Source: an uncultured Clostridia bacterium
Lineage (GTDB): Bacteria; Bacillota; Clostridia; Oscillospirales; Ruminococcaceae
Direction of reading: 5' to 3'
DNA: 6,103 bases
Assembly: GCA_946183095.1 (NCBI GenBank)
Contig: CAMHBE010000129.1
Span: 1-6,103 of the forward strand
This document shows positions 1 to 5,222 of the stretch, piece after piece. Positions within the stretch are counted from its first letter, which is position 1; the number at the start of each line of letters is the position of its first letter. A program made the translations under genes and the position numbers. The notes beneath the pieces were generated by a model, which had not been told where the DNA came from, made no database searches, and saw only the letters and a list, made by a program, of their open reading frames with translations.

Positions 1-837
1 CTTCTCGCTATCGCTCACGAGGCGGGCGTTGACATCACCATTGACGACATCGACGCAATGAGCCGCAGGATACCGCAGATATCCAAGCTCAACCCCGCAA
101 GCAGCATCTTTATCGAAGACCTCAACGAAGTCGGCGGCATACAGGCGGTGCTGAATGAGCTTGCAAAGAAAGACCTCATCGACCTCGACGCGCTCACCGT
201 CACGGGAACGCAGCGCGACCGCCTTGCAAAAGCAAAGAGCGCGGACGGCACCGTGATACACCCGATAGATGCGCCCATACGCAAGGACGGCGGTATCGCG
301 ATACTCAAAGGCAATCTCGCTCCCGAAGGCGCAGTTGTCAAGCAGGGCGCGGTAAAGCCCGAAATGATGGATTTCACAGGCACCGCGAAGGTATTCGACG
401 GTGAACAGGAAGCCTATGACGCGATACTGGGCGGCGGCATACAGGCGGGCGATGTGGTAGTTATCCGCTACGAGGGTCCGAAGGGCGGTCCGGGAATGCC
501 GGAAATGCTCTCGCCTACCGCAGCTATCGCCGGTAAAGGACTTGACGGAAGCGTTGCGCTGATAACCGACGGACGTTTCAGCGGTGCGAGCCGCGGCGCT
601 TCTGTGGGACACGTTTCTCCCGAAGCCGCGGAGGGCGGTCTTATCGCATTTATCGAGAACGGAGACAAGATACACATTGATATCCCGAACCGCAGTCTCG
701 AACTGCTCGTTGACGATGATACTATCGCAAAGCGCAGAGAAAAAGGCATCAACCCGCCGAAGGAGCTCACCGGTTATCTGAAGCGCTATGCGAAAGTTGT
801 CCGCAACGCTTCCGTCGGCGCAGTATTCGAGGATTGA
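1..837 (+). CDS. ilvD: Dihydroxy-acid dehydratase, C-terminal half (5' end outside window)
   Basis: IlvD dehydrates 2,3-dihydroxy-isovalerate and 2,3-dihydroxy-3-methylvalerate to the 2-keto acids in cytosolic valine, isoleucine and leucine synthesis. The frame is open from base 1 ([16 protein letters not shown]) to TGA at 835-837, giving 278 of the usual ~555 residues; the internal ATG at 58 is not the start. Diagnostic family blocks read in order: [38 protein letters not shown], then [12 protein letters not shown], where the Ser of GRFSG (visible residue 194) is the proposed catalytic base, then [11 protein letters not shown] and the DIPNR strand near the end. The iron-sulfur cysteines lie in the unseen N-terminal half. 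The related 6-phosphogluconate dehydratase (Edd) differs in the [16 protein letters not shown] block, so IlvD is preferred. The C-terminus is intact, ending [25 protein letters not shown] in the family manner. The downstream small gene begins within about 40 bases. Confidence 0.96.
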   Translation, partial: LLAIAHEAGVDITIDDIDAMSRRIPQISKLNPASSIFIEDLNEVGGIQAVLNELAKKDLIDLDALTVTGTQRDRLAKAKSADGTVIHPIDAPIRKDGGIAILKGNLAPEGAVVKQGAVKPEMMDFTGTAKVFDGEQEAYDAILGGGIQAGDVVVIRYEGPKGGPGMPEMLSPTAAIAGKGLDGSVALITDGRFSGASRGASVGHVSPEAAEGGLIAFIENGDKIHIDIPNRSLELLVDDDTIAKRREKGINPPKELTGYLKRYAKVVRNASVGAVFED

Positions 838-872
838 GAGCGGGCTTGACCGCAGGAAAGGCGGTAAGTGGA

Positions 873-1235
873 TTGACAGAAAATGAAAAAAACAGAAGGT
901 GCCGTGAACTGCCTGTTCTTACAGCCTGTAAAACAAAATGGGAGGGCGGGGAGTCGCAGCTCCCCTGTCCCATTTATGATGACAAGGTGAAGCAATGGGA
1001 AATGAAGCTGTATTCCCTCGAACTCACGGACCACAACTACAGAGAAAATTATAAATCGTGCAAAGATAAAGAAGTAAATGAACTCACGCGGGATGAGATA
1101 CTGACGATAATGACCCACACTATCCGCACAGAACGTTTTGTCACCGGCACGATCGCACACGCCCTTGAAGACGGCACTCTCGGACAGATGTCCGTGCGGC
1201 TGCATGAACTGACCGCGGAAACCGATATTGCATAA
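873..1235 (+). CDS. Small DUF6508-like protein of unknown function
   Basis: This frame encodes about 120 residues of unknown function. The C-terminal part, with TRDEILTIMTHTIRTERF, then EDGTLGQMSVRLHEL, resembles my recollection of the DUF6508 signature (a helix ending in R-x-ERF, then an acidic ExG turn and a final RLxEL helix). Upstream, KWEGGESQLPCPIYDDKV matches the family's GG-E...(M/L)P-x-x-Y-(S/D)-x-x-V block. The frame is open from a TTG at 834 that overlaps the ilvD stop, but that TTG has GAGGA only one or two bases away. I chose TTG 873 because AGGAAAGGCGG (854-864) precedes it at a usable distance and the remaining length fits the family. ATG 1002 is a third option but would lose the GGE/YDD block. 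No signal peptide or membrane segment is visible. Family assignment is from memory of motifs, and the start is uncertain. Confidence 0.55.
   Translation: MTENEKNRRCRELPVLTACKTKWEGGESQLPCPIYDDKVKQWEMKLYSLELTDHNYRENYKSCKDKEVNELTRDEILTIMTHTIRTERFVTGTIAHALEDGTLGQMSVRLHELTAETDIA
936..975. other. Strong inverted repeat inside the small gene
   Basis: AAATGGGA (936-943) pairs perfectly with TCCCATTT (968-975). Inside it GGGGAG (948-953) pairs with CTCCCC (960-965) around the 6-base loop TCGCAG, leaving only a GGGC/TG internal loop. On the plus strand only ATTTATG follows, so it is a poor terminator for ilvD. Read on the minus strand it is followed by TTTTGTTTTAC, closer to an intrinsic terminator, but no minus-strand gene ends here. 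It lies in codons for the EGGESQLPCP region, so it may be a coding coincidence, an RNA stability element at the ilvD mRNA 3' end, or a weak bidirectional terminator. Confidence 0.5.
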
Positions 1236-1236
1236 T
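1209..1236 (+). promoter_or_regulatory. Weak candidate sigma-A promoter for uvrB
   Basis: CTGACC (1209-1214; 4 of 6 to TTGACA) and CATAAT (1231-1236; 5 of 6 to TATAAT) are 16 bases apart, overlapping the end of the DUF6508-like gene. Initiation about 7 bases downstream would give a uvrB leader of roughly 155 bases containing both hairpins described below. The match is modest and could be chance. No Gram-positive LexA operator (GAAC-N4-GTTC type) lies nearby. Confidence 0.18.
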
Positions 1237-1277
1237 AACTTAAAAAAAAGACCTGCAAAAATCATTCTCAACGCTTT

Positions 1278-1304
1278 CGCTTCCTTTATCGGACAAAGGA
1301 AGCG
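1278..1304. other. Perfect 10-bp hairpin in the uvrB leader
   Basis: CGCTTCCTTT (1278-1287) and AAAGGAAGCG (1295-1304) are perfect complements around a 7-base loop ATCGGAC. CTCA at 1267-1270 and TGAG at 1306-1309 could add an outer stem after a bulge. There is no T-run directly after it on the plus strand, so it is not a standard terminator for the preceding gene. It may be a leader RNA structure or a copy of a dispersed palindromic repeat; one copy alone cannot distinguish these. Confidence 0.6.
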
Positions 1305-1315
1305 GTGAGGGAGTC

Positions 1316-1359
1316 TGAGGGAGAGACCGATGCAGCAAACATCAAACGTCTCTTCCTCA
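1316..1359 (+). promoter_or_regulatory. 12-bp leader hairpin that covers a ribosome site
   Basis: TGAGGGAGAGAC (1316-1327) pairs along its full length with GTCTCTTCCTCA (1348-1359), with one G·U pair (1321/1354) and a 20-base loop. The left arm holds the purine-rich AGGGAG that would serve as ribosome site for the ATG at 1330, and the loop holds that ATG. GAGGG (1307-1311) and CCCTC (1369-1373) could close an outer stem. A regulatory role in uvrB translation is an inference; the pairing is seen directly. Confidence 0.45.
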
Positions 1360-1383
1360 AACGCAGCGCCCTCTCAAACATGA
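1330..1383 (+). CDS. Candidate 17-residue leader peptide ahead of uvrB
   Basis: ATG 1330 opens a frame encoding MQQTSNVSSSNAAPSQT, ending in TGA at 1381-1383. AGGGAG (1318-1323) sits 6 bases upstream, better spaced than anything ahead of uvrB. The stop is in the same frame as uvrB and 15 bases before its ATG. The stop also overlaps ATG 1380 as ATGA, which opens a four-codon frame (MSCL) ending at 1394, four bases before the uvrB ATG. Ribosomes finishing here could therefore reinitiate on uvrB. No resemblance to a known leader peptide is seen. At this length chance is a serious alternative. Confidence 0.3.
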   Translation: MQQTSNVSSSNAAPSQT

Positions 1384-1398
1384 GCTGCCTCTGAAAAC

Positions 1399-3366
1399 AT
1401 GGATAAATTCGTATTAAGATCACCATACAAACCTACAGGCGACCAGCCGCAGGCTATAGACAAGCTCGTCGCAAGCATCGAAGCGGGCAACCGTGAACAG
1501 GTGCTGCTCGGAGTCACCGGCTCCGGCAAGACTTTCACAATGGCGAACATCATCGAGCGGATAAACCGCCCGACGCTTATTCTTGCGCACAACAAAACGC
1601 TTGCCGCACAGCTCTGCACCGAATTCAGGGAGTTCTTCCCCGATAACGCGGTGGAATACTTTGTATCGTACTACGACTATTACCAGCCGGAAGCATACAT
1701 CCCGTCCACCGACAGTTACATCGAAAAAGACAGCGCGATAAACGACGATATCGACCGCCTGCGGCACTCCGCGACATTCTCGCTCGCCGAACGCCGTGAT
1801 GTTATAATAGTATCTTCCGTTTCCTGCATCTACAGCCTGGGCTCGCCGGAGGAATACCGCTCAAACACAGTTTCTCTGCGCAAGGGCGCGGAATTCGGAC
1901 GGGACGAGCTTGTAAAAAAGCTCATTTCCATGCAGTATGAGCGCAACGACGTGAACTTCATCCGTAACAAGTTCCGTGTCCGCGGCGATACCGTCGAGAT
2001 ATTCCCCGCAGGCGCCACGCAGGAGAACGCCATTCGCGTGGAGTTCTTCGGCGACGAGATCGACCGCATATCCGAATTTGAAGTCGTGACGGGAGCAACA
2101 AAGCGCGAACTCGTCCACGCCGCAATATTCCCCGCGTCACACTACATCGTGGGACGTGAAAAGCTCGAAGCAGCACTGAACGACATCGAGGAGGAAATGG
2201 AGCAGCAGGTTGAGAAGTTCACCGCCGAACACAAGCTGATAGAAGCACAGCGCATAGCCGAACGCACAAAGTACGACATGGAGATGCTGCGCGAGATCGG
2301 TATGTGCAAGGGGATAGAGAACTACTCCCGGGTATTGGCGAGACGCGCTCCCGGCAGTACCCCGATAACCCTCATCGACCACTTCCCGAAAGACTTTCTC
2401 CTGCTCGTTGACGAGAGCCATGTCACACTTCCGCAGGTGCGCGGTATGTACGGCGGGGATTCCGCACGAAAGCGAAACCTCATCGACTACGGTTTCCGTC
2501 TTCCGAGCGCTTACGACAACCGCCCGCTGAACTTCGACGAGTTCTACGGCAAGATAAATCAGGCGGTGTATGTTTCCGCCACCCCCGGTCCTTTTGAAAA
2601 AGAACACGCCGCGGTAGTTGCCGAACAGATAATCCGCCCCACCGGTCTCGTGGATCCCGAAATAATCGTGAAGCCCACCGACGGGCAGATAGAAGACCTC
2701 GTTTCCGAAGTGAACAAGCGCATCGAGCGAAACGAGCGTGTCCTCGTCACCACCCTCACAAAGAAAATGGCGGAGGATCTCACAAAATACCTCGAACGTC
2801 TCGACCTCAAAGTCCGCTATATGCACCACGACGTTGACACTATCGAACGTATGGAGATAATACGCGACCTGCGTCTCGGGGAATTTGACGTTCTCGTGGG
2901 CATAAACCTGCTGCGTGAAGGTCTTGACCTGCCGGAAGTCTCCCTCGTGGTGATACTCGACGCGGACAAGGAGGGTTTCCTGCGCAGCGAATCCTCGCTC
3001 ATACAGACGATAGGACGTGCCGCGAGAAACGCGGGCGGTCAGGTAATCATGTACGCCGATACCGTCACCGACAGTATGGAACGCGCTATCACCGAGACGA
3101 ACCGCCGCCGCGAGATACAGATGAAGTACAACGCCGAACACGGCATAGTTCCCAAAACTATCATAAAAGAAGTCCGCGACATCATCGACATCTCCGCAAA
3201 GAGTGAAAAGGTCGGCAAGAAGCCTAAGTCCAAGCTCACAGCAAAAGACAAGGAAAAGCTGATAACTCAGTACACCGCAATGATGAAAGAAGCCGCGCGG
3301 GTGCTCGACTTCGAGCAGGCGGCTTACTTCCGCGACAAGATAAAAGAACTGAAAGGCGGGAAGTGA
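1399..3366 (+). CDS. uvrB: Excinuclease ABC subunit B (UvrB)
   Basis: UvrB is the damage-verifying helicase-like subunit of nucleotide excision repair. It receives the lesion from UvrA, inserts a beta-hairpin between the strands and recruits UvrC. The 655-residue product is full length for the family. Visible in order: GDQPQAI (14-20); Walker A GVTGSGKT (38-45); the aromatic-rich beta-hairpin region with [12 protein letters not shown] (about 91-102) through RLRHSAT; Walker B DESH (338-341); the YVSATPG motif (391-397); [14 protein letters not shown] (501-514); motif [11 protein letters not shown] (536-544); a charged linker; and a C-terminal UVR domain (about 617-651) that contacts UvrA/UvrC. 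An in-frame TGA at 1381 confines the start to ATG 1399, which fits the family N-terminus. No Shine-Dalgarno-like sequence precedes it, and no LexA box is visible. All catalytic motifs are intact. Confidence 0.98.
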   Translation: MDKFVLRSPYKPTGDQPQAIDKLVASIEAGNREQVLLGVTGSGKTFTMANIIERINRPTLILAHNKTLAAQLCTEFREFFPDNAVEYFVSYYDYYQPEAYIPSTDSYIEKDSAINDDIDRLRHSATFSLAERRDVIIVSSVSCIYSLGSPEEYRSNTVSLRKGAEFGRDELVKKLISMQYERNDVNFIRNKFRVRGDTVEIFPAGATQENAIRVEFFGDEIDRISEFEVVTGATKRELVHAAIFPASHYIVGREKLEAALNDIEEEMEQQVEKFTAEHKLIEAQRIAERTKYDMEMLREIGMCKGIENYSRVLARRAPGSTPITLIDHFPKDFLLLVDESHVTLPQVRGMYGGDSARKRNLIDYGFRLPSAYDNRPLNFDEFYGKINQAVYVSATPGPFEKEHAAVVAEQIIRPTGLVDPEIIVKPTDGQIEDLVSEVNKRIERNERVLVTTLTKKMAEDLTKYLERLDLKVRYMHHDVDTIERMEIIRDLRLGEFDVLVGINLLREGLDLPEVSLVVILDADKEGFLRSESSLIQTIGRAARNAGGQVIMYADTVTDSMERAITETNRRREIQMKYNAEHGIVPKTIIKEVRDIIDISAKSEKVGKKPKSKLTAKDKEKLITQYTAMMKEAARVLDFEQAAYFRDKIKELKGGK

Positions 3367-3392
3367 CCTGCCGCTGCGACAGGCGCGGAGCG

Positions 3393-3414
3393 CGCAGGGG
3401 CGCAGCCCTCTGCG
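3393..3414. other. Stem-loop 1 after uvrB
   Basis: CGCAGGG (3393-3399) pairs with CCC-t-CTGCG (3406-3414) with one bulged T (3409) around the 6-base loop GCGCAG. It starts 26 bases after the uvrB stop and is the first of four adjacent stem-loops filling most of the gene-free 3367-3571 stretch. There is no T-run after it. Confidence 0.45.
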
Positions 3415-3424
3415 AGCGGAGCGT

Positions 3425-3471
3425 AAAAAAACGCGCCGTTCATGACGCGAAGCGGAATGAAGCAGGCGCGT
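3425..3471 (-). terminator. Intrinsic terminator-like hairpin on the minus strand
   Basis: ACGCGCC (3431-3437) pairs with GGCGCGT (3465-3471). Inside, TTCAT (3439-3443) pairs with ATGAA (3457-3461), and CGC-GAA-GCG (3446-3454) forms the tip. Seven A residues (3425-3431) lie on the plus strand at its left, so the minus-strand transcript would end the stem with a U7 tract, the classic Rho-independent layout. No minus-strand gene is visible to its right, so it may stop antisense transcription, end an unseen minus-strand RNA, or simply be a structured repeat. It offers no T-tract for stopping uvrB transcription. Confidence 0.38.
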
Positions 3472-3472
3472 A

Positions 3473-3505
3473 TGCCATTCGCGGGTTCAATGCCCGCGAA
3501 TGGCA
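3473..3505. other. Perfect 13-bp stem-loop resembling a tRNA minihelix
   Basis: TGCCATTCGCGGG (3473-3485) and CCCGCGAATGGCA (3493-3505) are perfect complements around the 7-base loop TTCAATG. Taking the inner 12 bp, this divides as a 7-bp acceptor-like helix and a 5-bp helix with a T-loop-like sequence (TTCRANY in tRNA; only the last base, G, disagrees), followed by an unpaired-position A. GGG rather than CCA follows. No D-arm or anticodon arm exists, so it is not a tRNA gene. The helix is certain; the tRNA likeness may be chance. Confidence 0.6.
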
Positions 3506-3507
3506 GG

Positions 3508-3541
3508 GCTGCTGCGGGCAGCATTGCTGTCCCGCAGCAGC
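3508..3541. other. 15-bp stem-loop just upstream of the hydrolase gene
   Basis: GCTGCTGCGGG (3508-3518) pairs perfectly with CCCGCAGCAGC (3531-3541). The helix continues as CAGC (3519-3522) with GCTG (3526-3529) past a single bulged T (3530), capped by ATT. It starts three bases after the previous hairpin and ends 15 bases before the hydrolase ribosome site, which it leaves free. No T-tract follows. Possible roles are blocking 3' exonuclease decay of upstream uvrB mRNA or marking a processing boundary; neither is shown by sequence alone. Confidence 0.6.
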
Positions 3542-3556
3542 AGTGAACAAGCCGAT

Positions 3557-3563
3557 AAAGGAG
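3557..3563 (+). promoter_or_regulatory. Ribosome binding site fixing the hydrolase start
   Basis: AAAGGAG lies 8 bases before ATG 3572. It decides for this ATG over the in-frame upstream start near 3500, which would put coding sequence through two strong hairpins and add a low-complexity tail not expected in the family. Confidence 0.8.
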
Positions 3564-3571
3564 CAGAGAAA

Positions 3572-4396
3572 ATGTCAGAAGCAGACTGTATTAACGGTGC
3601 CGTCCCGATCGGTGATACGAAGATGCACTATGTTCGCTTCGGCAGCGGCGCGAAAAACGTTGTCATCATACCGGGGCTGTCCGACGGACTCACCACCGTA
3701 AAAAACAAGGCATTCCTGCTTGCAAAGCCGTACAGACCTTATTTCGACGACTTCACTGTATATATATTCAGCCGCAAAAACGATATGCCGGAGGGATACT
3801 CAATATCGGATATGGCAGACGATCAGGCAGCTGTGCTGAAAGCTCTCGGCGCAGAAAACGCCTTTGTGCTCGGTGTATCACAGGGAGGCATGATCTCGCA
3901 GTTCCTTGCTGCCCTGCATCCGGAGTGCGTTCGTGCGCTGGCACTGACAGTCACCGCGCCTTATGCGAATGATGTGCTGCGGGCGGCAGTCGGAAGCTGG
4001 GTAGAAACGGCAAAGCGCGGCGACCATAAAACGCTGATGCGCGATACTGCAGAGAAAAGCTATTCCGACGCATACCTCTCGAAACACCGCATACTTCTGC
4101 GGCTGCTCGGACTGATCGGAAAGCCCAGAACATACGAGCGTTTTTTCCGGAACGCCGACGCTATCCTGAATTTCGACGCGCGTCCGGTGCTTGACCGCAT
4201 CACCTGTCCGGTGCTGATAATAGGCGGAGAACGCGACAAGACCGTCGGTACCGATGCGGCGGGAGAGCTGCACGAGCTTATTGCGGGCAGCAAGCTGCAC
4301 ATATATGAAGGAGCGGGTCATGCCGCATACGAAGAAGAGAAGGACTTCAACAAGCGTGTTTTCGGCTTTTTTGACGAACAGGGGGCGAAGATATGA
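3572..4396 (+). CDS. Alpha/beta hydrolase fold protein
   Basis: This is a 274-residue cytosolic-type alpha/beta hydrolase; the substrate is unknown. Visible features in order: NVVIIPGLSDG (29-39), the strand and oxyanion turn replacing the usual HG; VYIFSRKNDMPEGYSISDMADD (63-84), the dynamic loop before the nucleophile helix; the nucleophile elbow GVSQGG with Ser103; a helical cap (about 133-205); VLIIGGERDKTVG with acid Asp222; and EGAGHAAYEE with His250. The Ser-Asp-His triad is complete. The family includes esterases, lipases, C-C bond hydrolases and haloperoxidase-like enzymes, and the motifs do not choose among them. There is no signal peptide. Its stop overlaps the next start as ATGA, implying coupled translation with the TraX-like protein, so a substrate linked to that membrane protein is plausible but inferred. 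Confidence 0.93.
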   Translation: MSEADCINGAVPIGDTKMHYVRFGSGAKNVVIIPGLSDGLTTVKNKAFLLAKPYRPYFDDFTVYIFSRKNDMPEGYSISDMADDQAAVLKALGAENAFVLGVSQGGMISQFLAALHPECVRALALTVTAPYANDVLRAAVGSWVETAKRGDHKTLMRDTAEKSYSDAYLSKHRILLRLLGLIGKPRTYERFFRNADAILNFDARPVLDRITCPVLIIGGERDKTVGTDAAGELHELIAGSKLHIYEGAGHAAYEEEKDFNKRVFGFFDEQGAKI

Positions 4397-5181
4397 CAGA
4401 AACCGTTCGCCCGGATAACGGCATAAAAATCCTGAACAGGGACGCGGTGAAATATATCGCCGTATTCTTCATGTTCTGGGGGCATCTGTTCGCGTGGACG
4501 ACGCTTATGCACGACCCCGCTCTGACAGACCCGTTTGCGGTGATGCCGCTGTGGATGAACGTTATATCACACGCGTCACTGCTGTGCCCGCCCATAATGT
4601 TCTTCTTCATCGCGGACGGCTGGAAATACACCCGTGACAGAAAGAGATACGCCCTGCGGCTGCTGATATTCGCCTGCATCACACAGCTCCCCGACTGGCT
4701 GTTATGGGTGCCGATACACGGGTGGTGGACGGCGAACGTCATATTCACGCTGCTGTTCGGACTTCTTGCGATAGCCGCGTGGGAGAGCAAGCTAAAACTT
4801 CCCCTGCGCATATTGCTTGTCGCCCTGTGCTCCGGCGCTACGTTCGCTATCTCAGCGGACTGGGAGATATTCGGCGTACTGATGATACTGTTCCTGCATA
4901 TTTACCGCGACCGTCCGAAAGCTCGTTTTATCGCTTTTACCGCGGTCGCCTGTGTATGGAAAGGTATCGCTGTCGTGTGGCAGATAGCCGGCGGGGCTTT
5001 CGGCGGGGCGGCGATATTCAATGATACGCTCGACCTCGCGTTCGTCATGCTGGGATATCTCTGCATGACAGTGTTCTACAACGGGAAAAAAGGCAGACAT
5101 CCCGTATTTGCAAAATGGTTCTTCTATGCTTTCTATCCCCTGCACTATATCGTGATATGGGCGGTGGGAACTTTCCTTTGA
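4393..5181 (+). CDS. TraX-family multi-pass membrane protein
   Basis: This 262-residue protein resembles the TraX family, named for F-plasmid TraX, which acetylates the N-terminus of F pilin; many chromosomal members in Firmicutes have no known substrate. A short polar N-terminus is followed by about eight or nine hydrophobic segments, roughly at residues 17-36, 54-74, 86-105, 113-130, 137-152, 156-171, 176-198, 211-228 and 241-261. Features I associate with the family are the first helix with a His (FWGHLF, His31), [11 protein letters not shown] after helix two (Asp75), [15 protein letters not shown], and the C-terminal [22 protein letters not shown] (4380-4385), 7 bases before ATG 4393, is its ribosome site within the hydrolase gene. 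No conjugation or pilus genes are in view, so pilin acetylation should not be assumed; a small-molecule or surface-polymer acyltransferase role is an alternative. Confidence 0.85.
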   Translation: MTETVRPDNGIKILNRDAVKYIAVFFMFWGHLFAWTTLMHDPALTDPFAVMPLWMNVISHASLLCPPIMFFFIADGWKYTRDRKRYALRLLIFACITQLPDWLLWVPIHGWWTANVIFTLLFGLLAIAAWESKLKLPLRILLVALCSGATFAISADWEIFGVLMILFLHIYRDRPKARFIAFTAVACVWKGIAVVWQIAGGAFGGAAIFNDTLDLAFVMLGYLCMTVFYNGKKGRHPVFAKWFFYAFYPLHYIVIWAVGTFL

Positions 5182-5222
5182 CCCGGAAGTGAAAGCATGA
5201 CAGAACGGAAGGAATGAAAAAA

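Noticed and set aside
883..990. ATG 883 frame encoding 35 residues beginning MKKTEGAVN, as a leader or frameshifted start of the small gene
   Set aside because: It is a short, unrecognisable product, and the competing frame carries the DUF6508-like GGE/YDD block continuously, so no frameshift needs to be invoked.
1131..1142. GAACGTTTTGTC as a possible LexA box
   Set aside because: Only the left half matches the Gram-positive consensus, and it lies inside the small gene more than 250 bases from uvrB.
2137..3141. Long minus-strand open frame (334 codons) opposite uvrB
   Set aside because: It lies entirely antisense to intact UvrB motifs. It is a by-product of codon bias, has no ribosome site I can support, and its translation shows no recognisable domain.
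3474..3507. tRNA gene suggested by the GGGTTCAATGCCC arm
   Set aside because: There is no D-arm or anticodon arm, and the acceptor-like strand directly adjoins the T-arm-like strand, so it can only be a hairpin or mimic.
3500..3571. N-terminal extension of the hydrolase from an upstream in-frame start
   Set aside because: ATG 3572 has an excellent AAAGGAG site, and the extension would encode the right-hand hairpin arms with no family similarity.
3363..3701. Plus-strand open frame of 112 codons after uvrB
   Set aside because: It runs through four stem-loops and then out of frame into the hydrolase; low-complexity Arg/Ala/Cys-rich translation and no sensible start.
5214..5222. uvrA start at the upstream in-frame ATG 5214 (MKKMAND)
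   Set aside because: The only good ribosome site (AAGGA, 5209-5213) abuts this ATG, whereas its 9-base spacing to ATG 5223 is normal and fits the family N-terminus.
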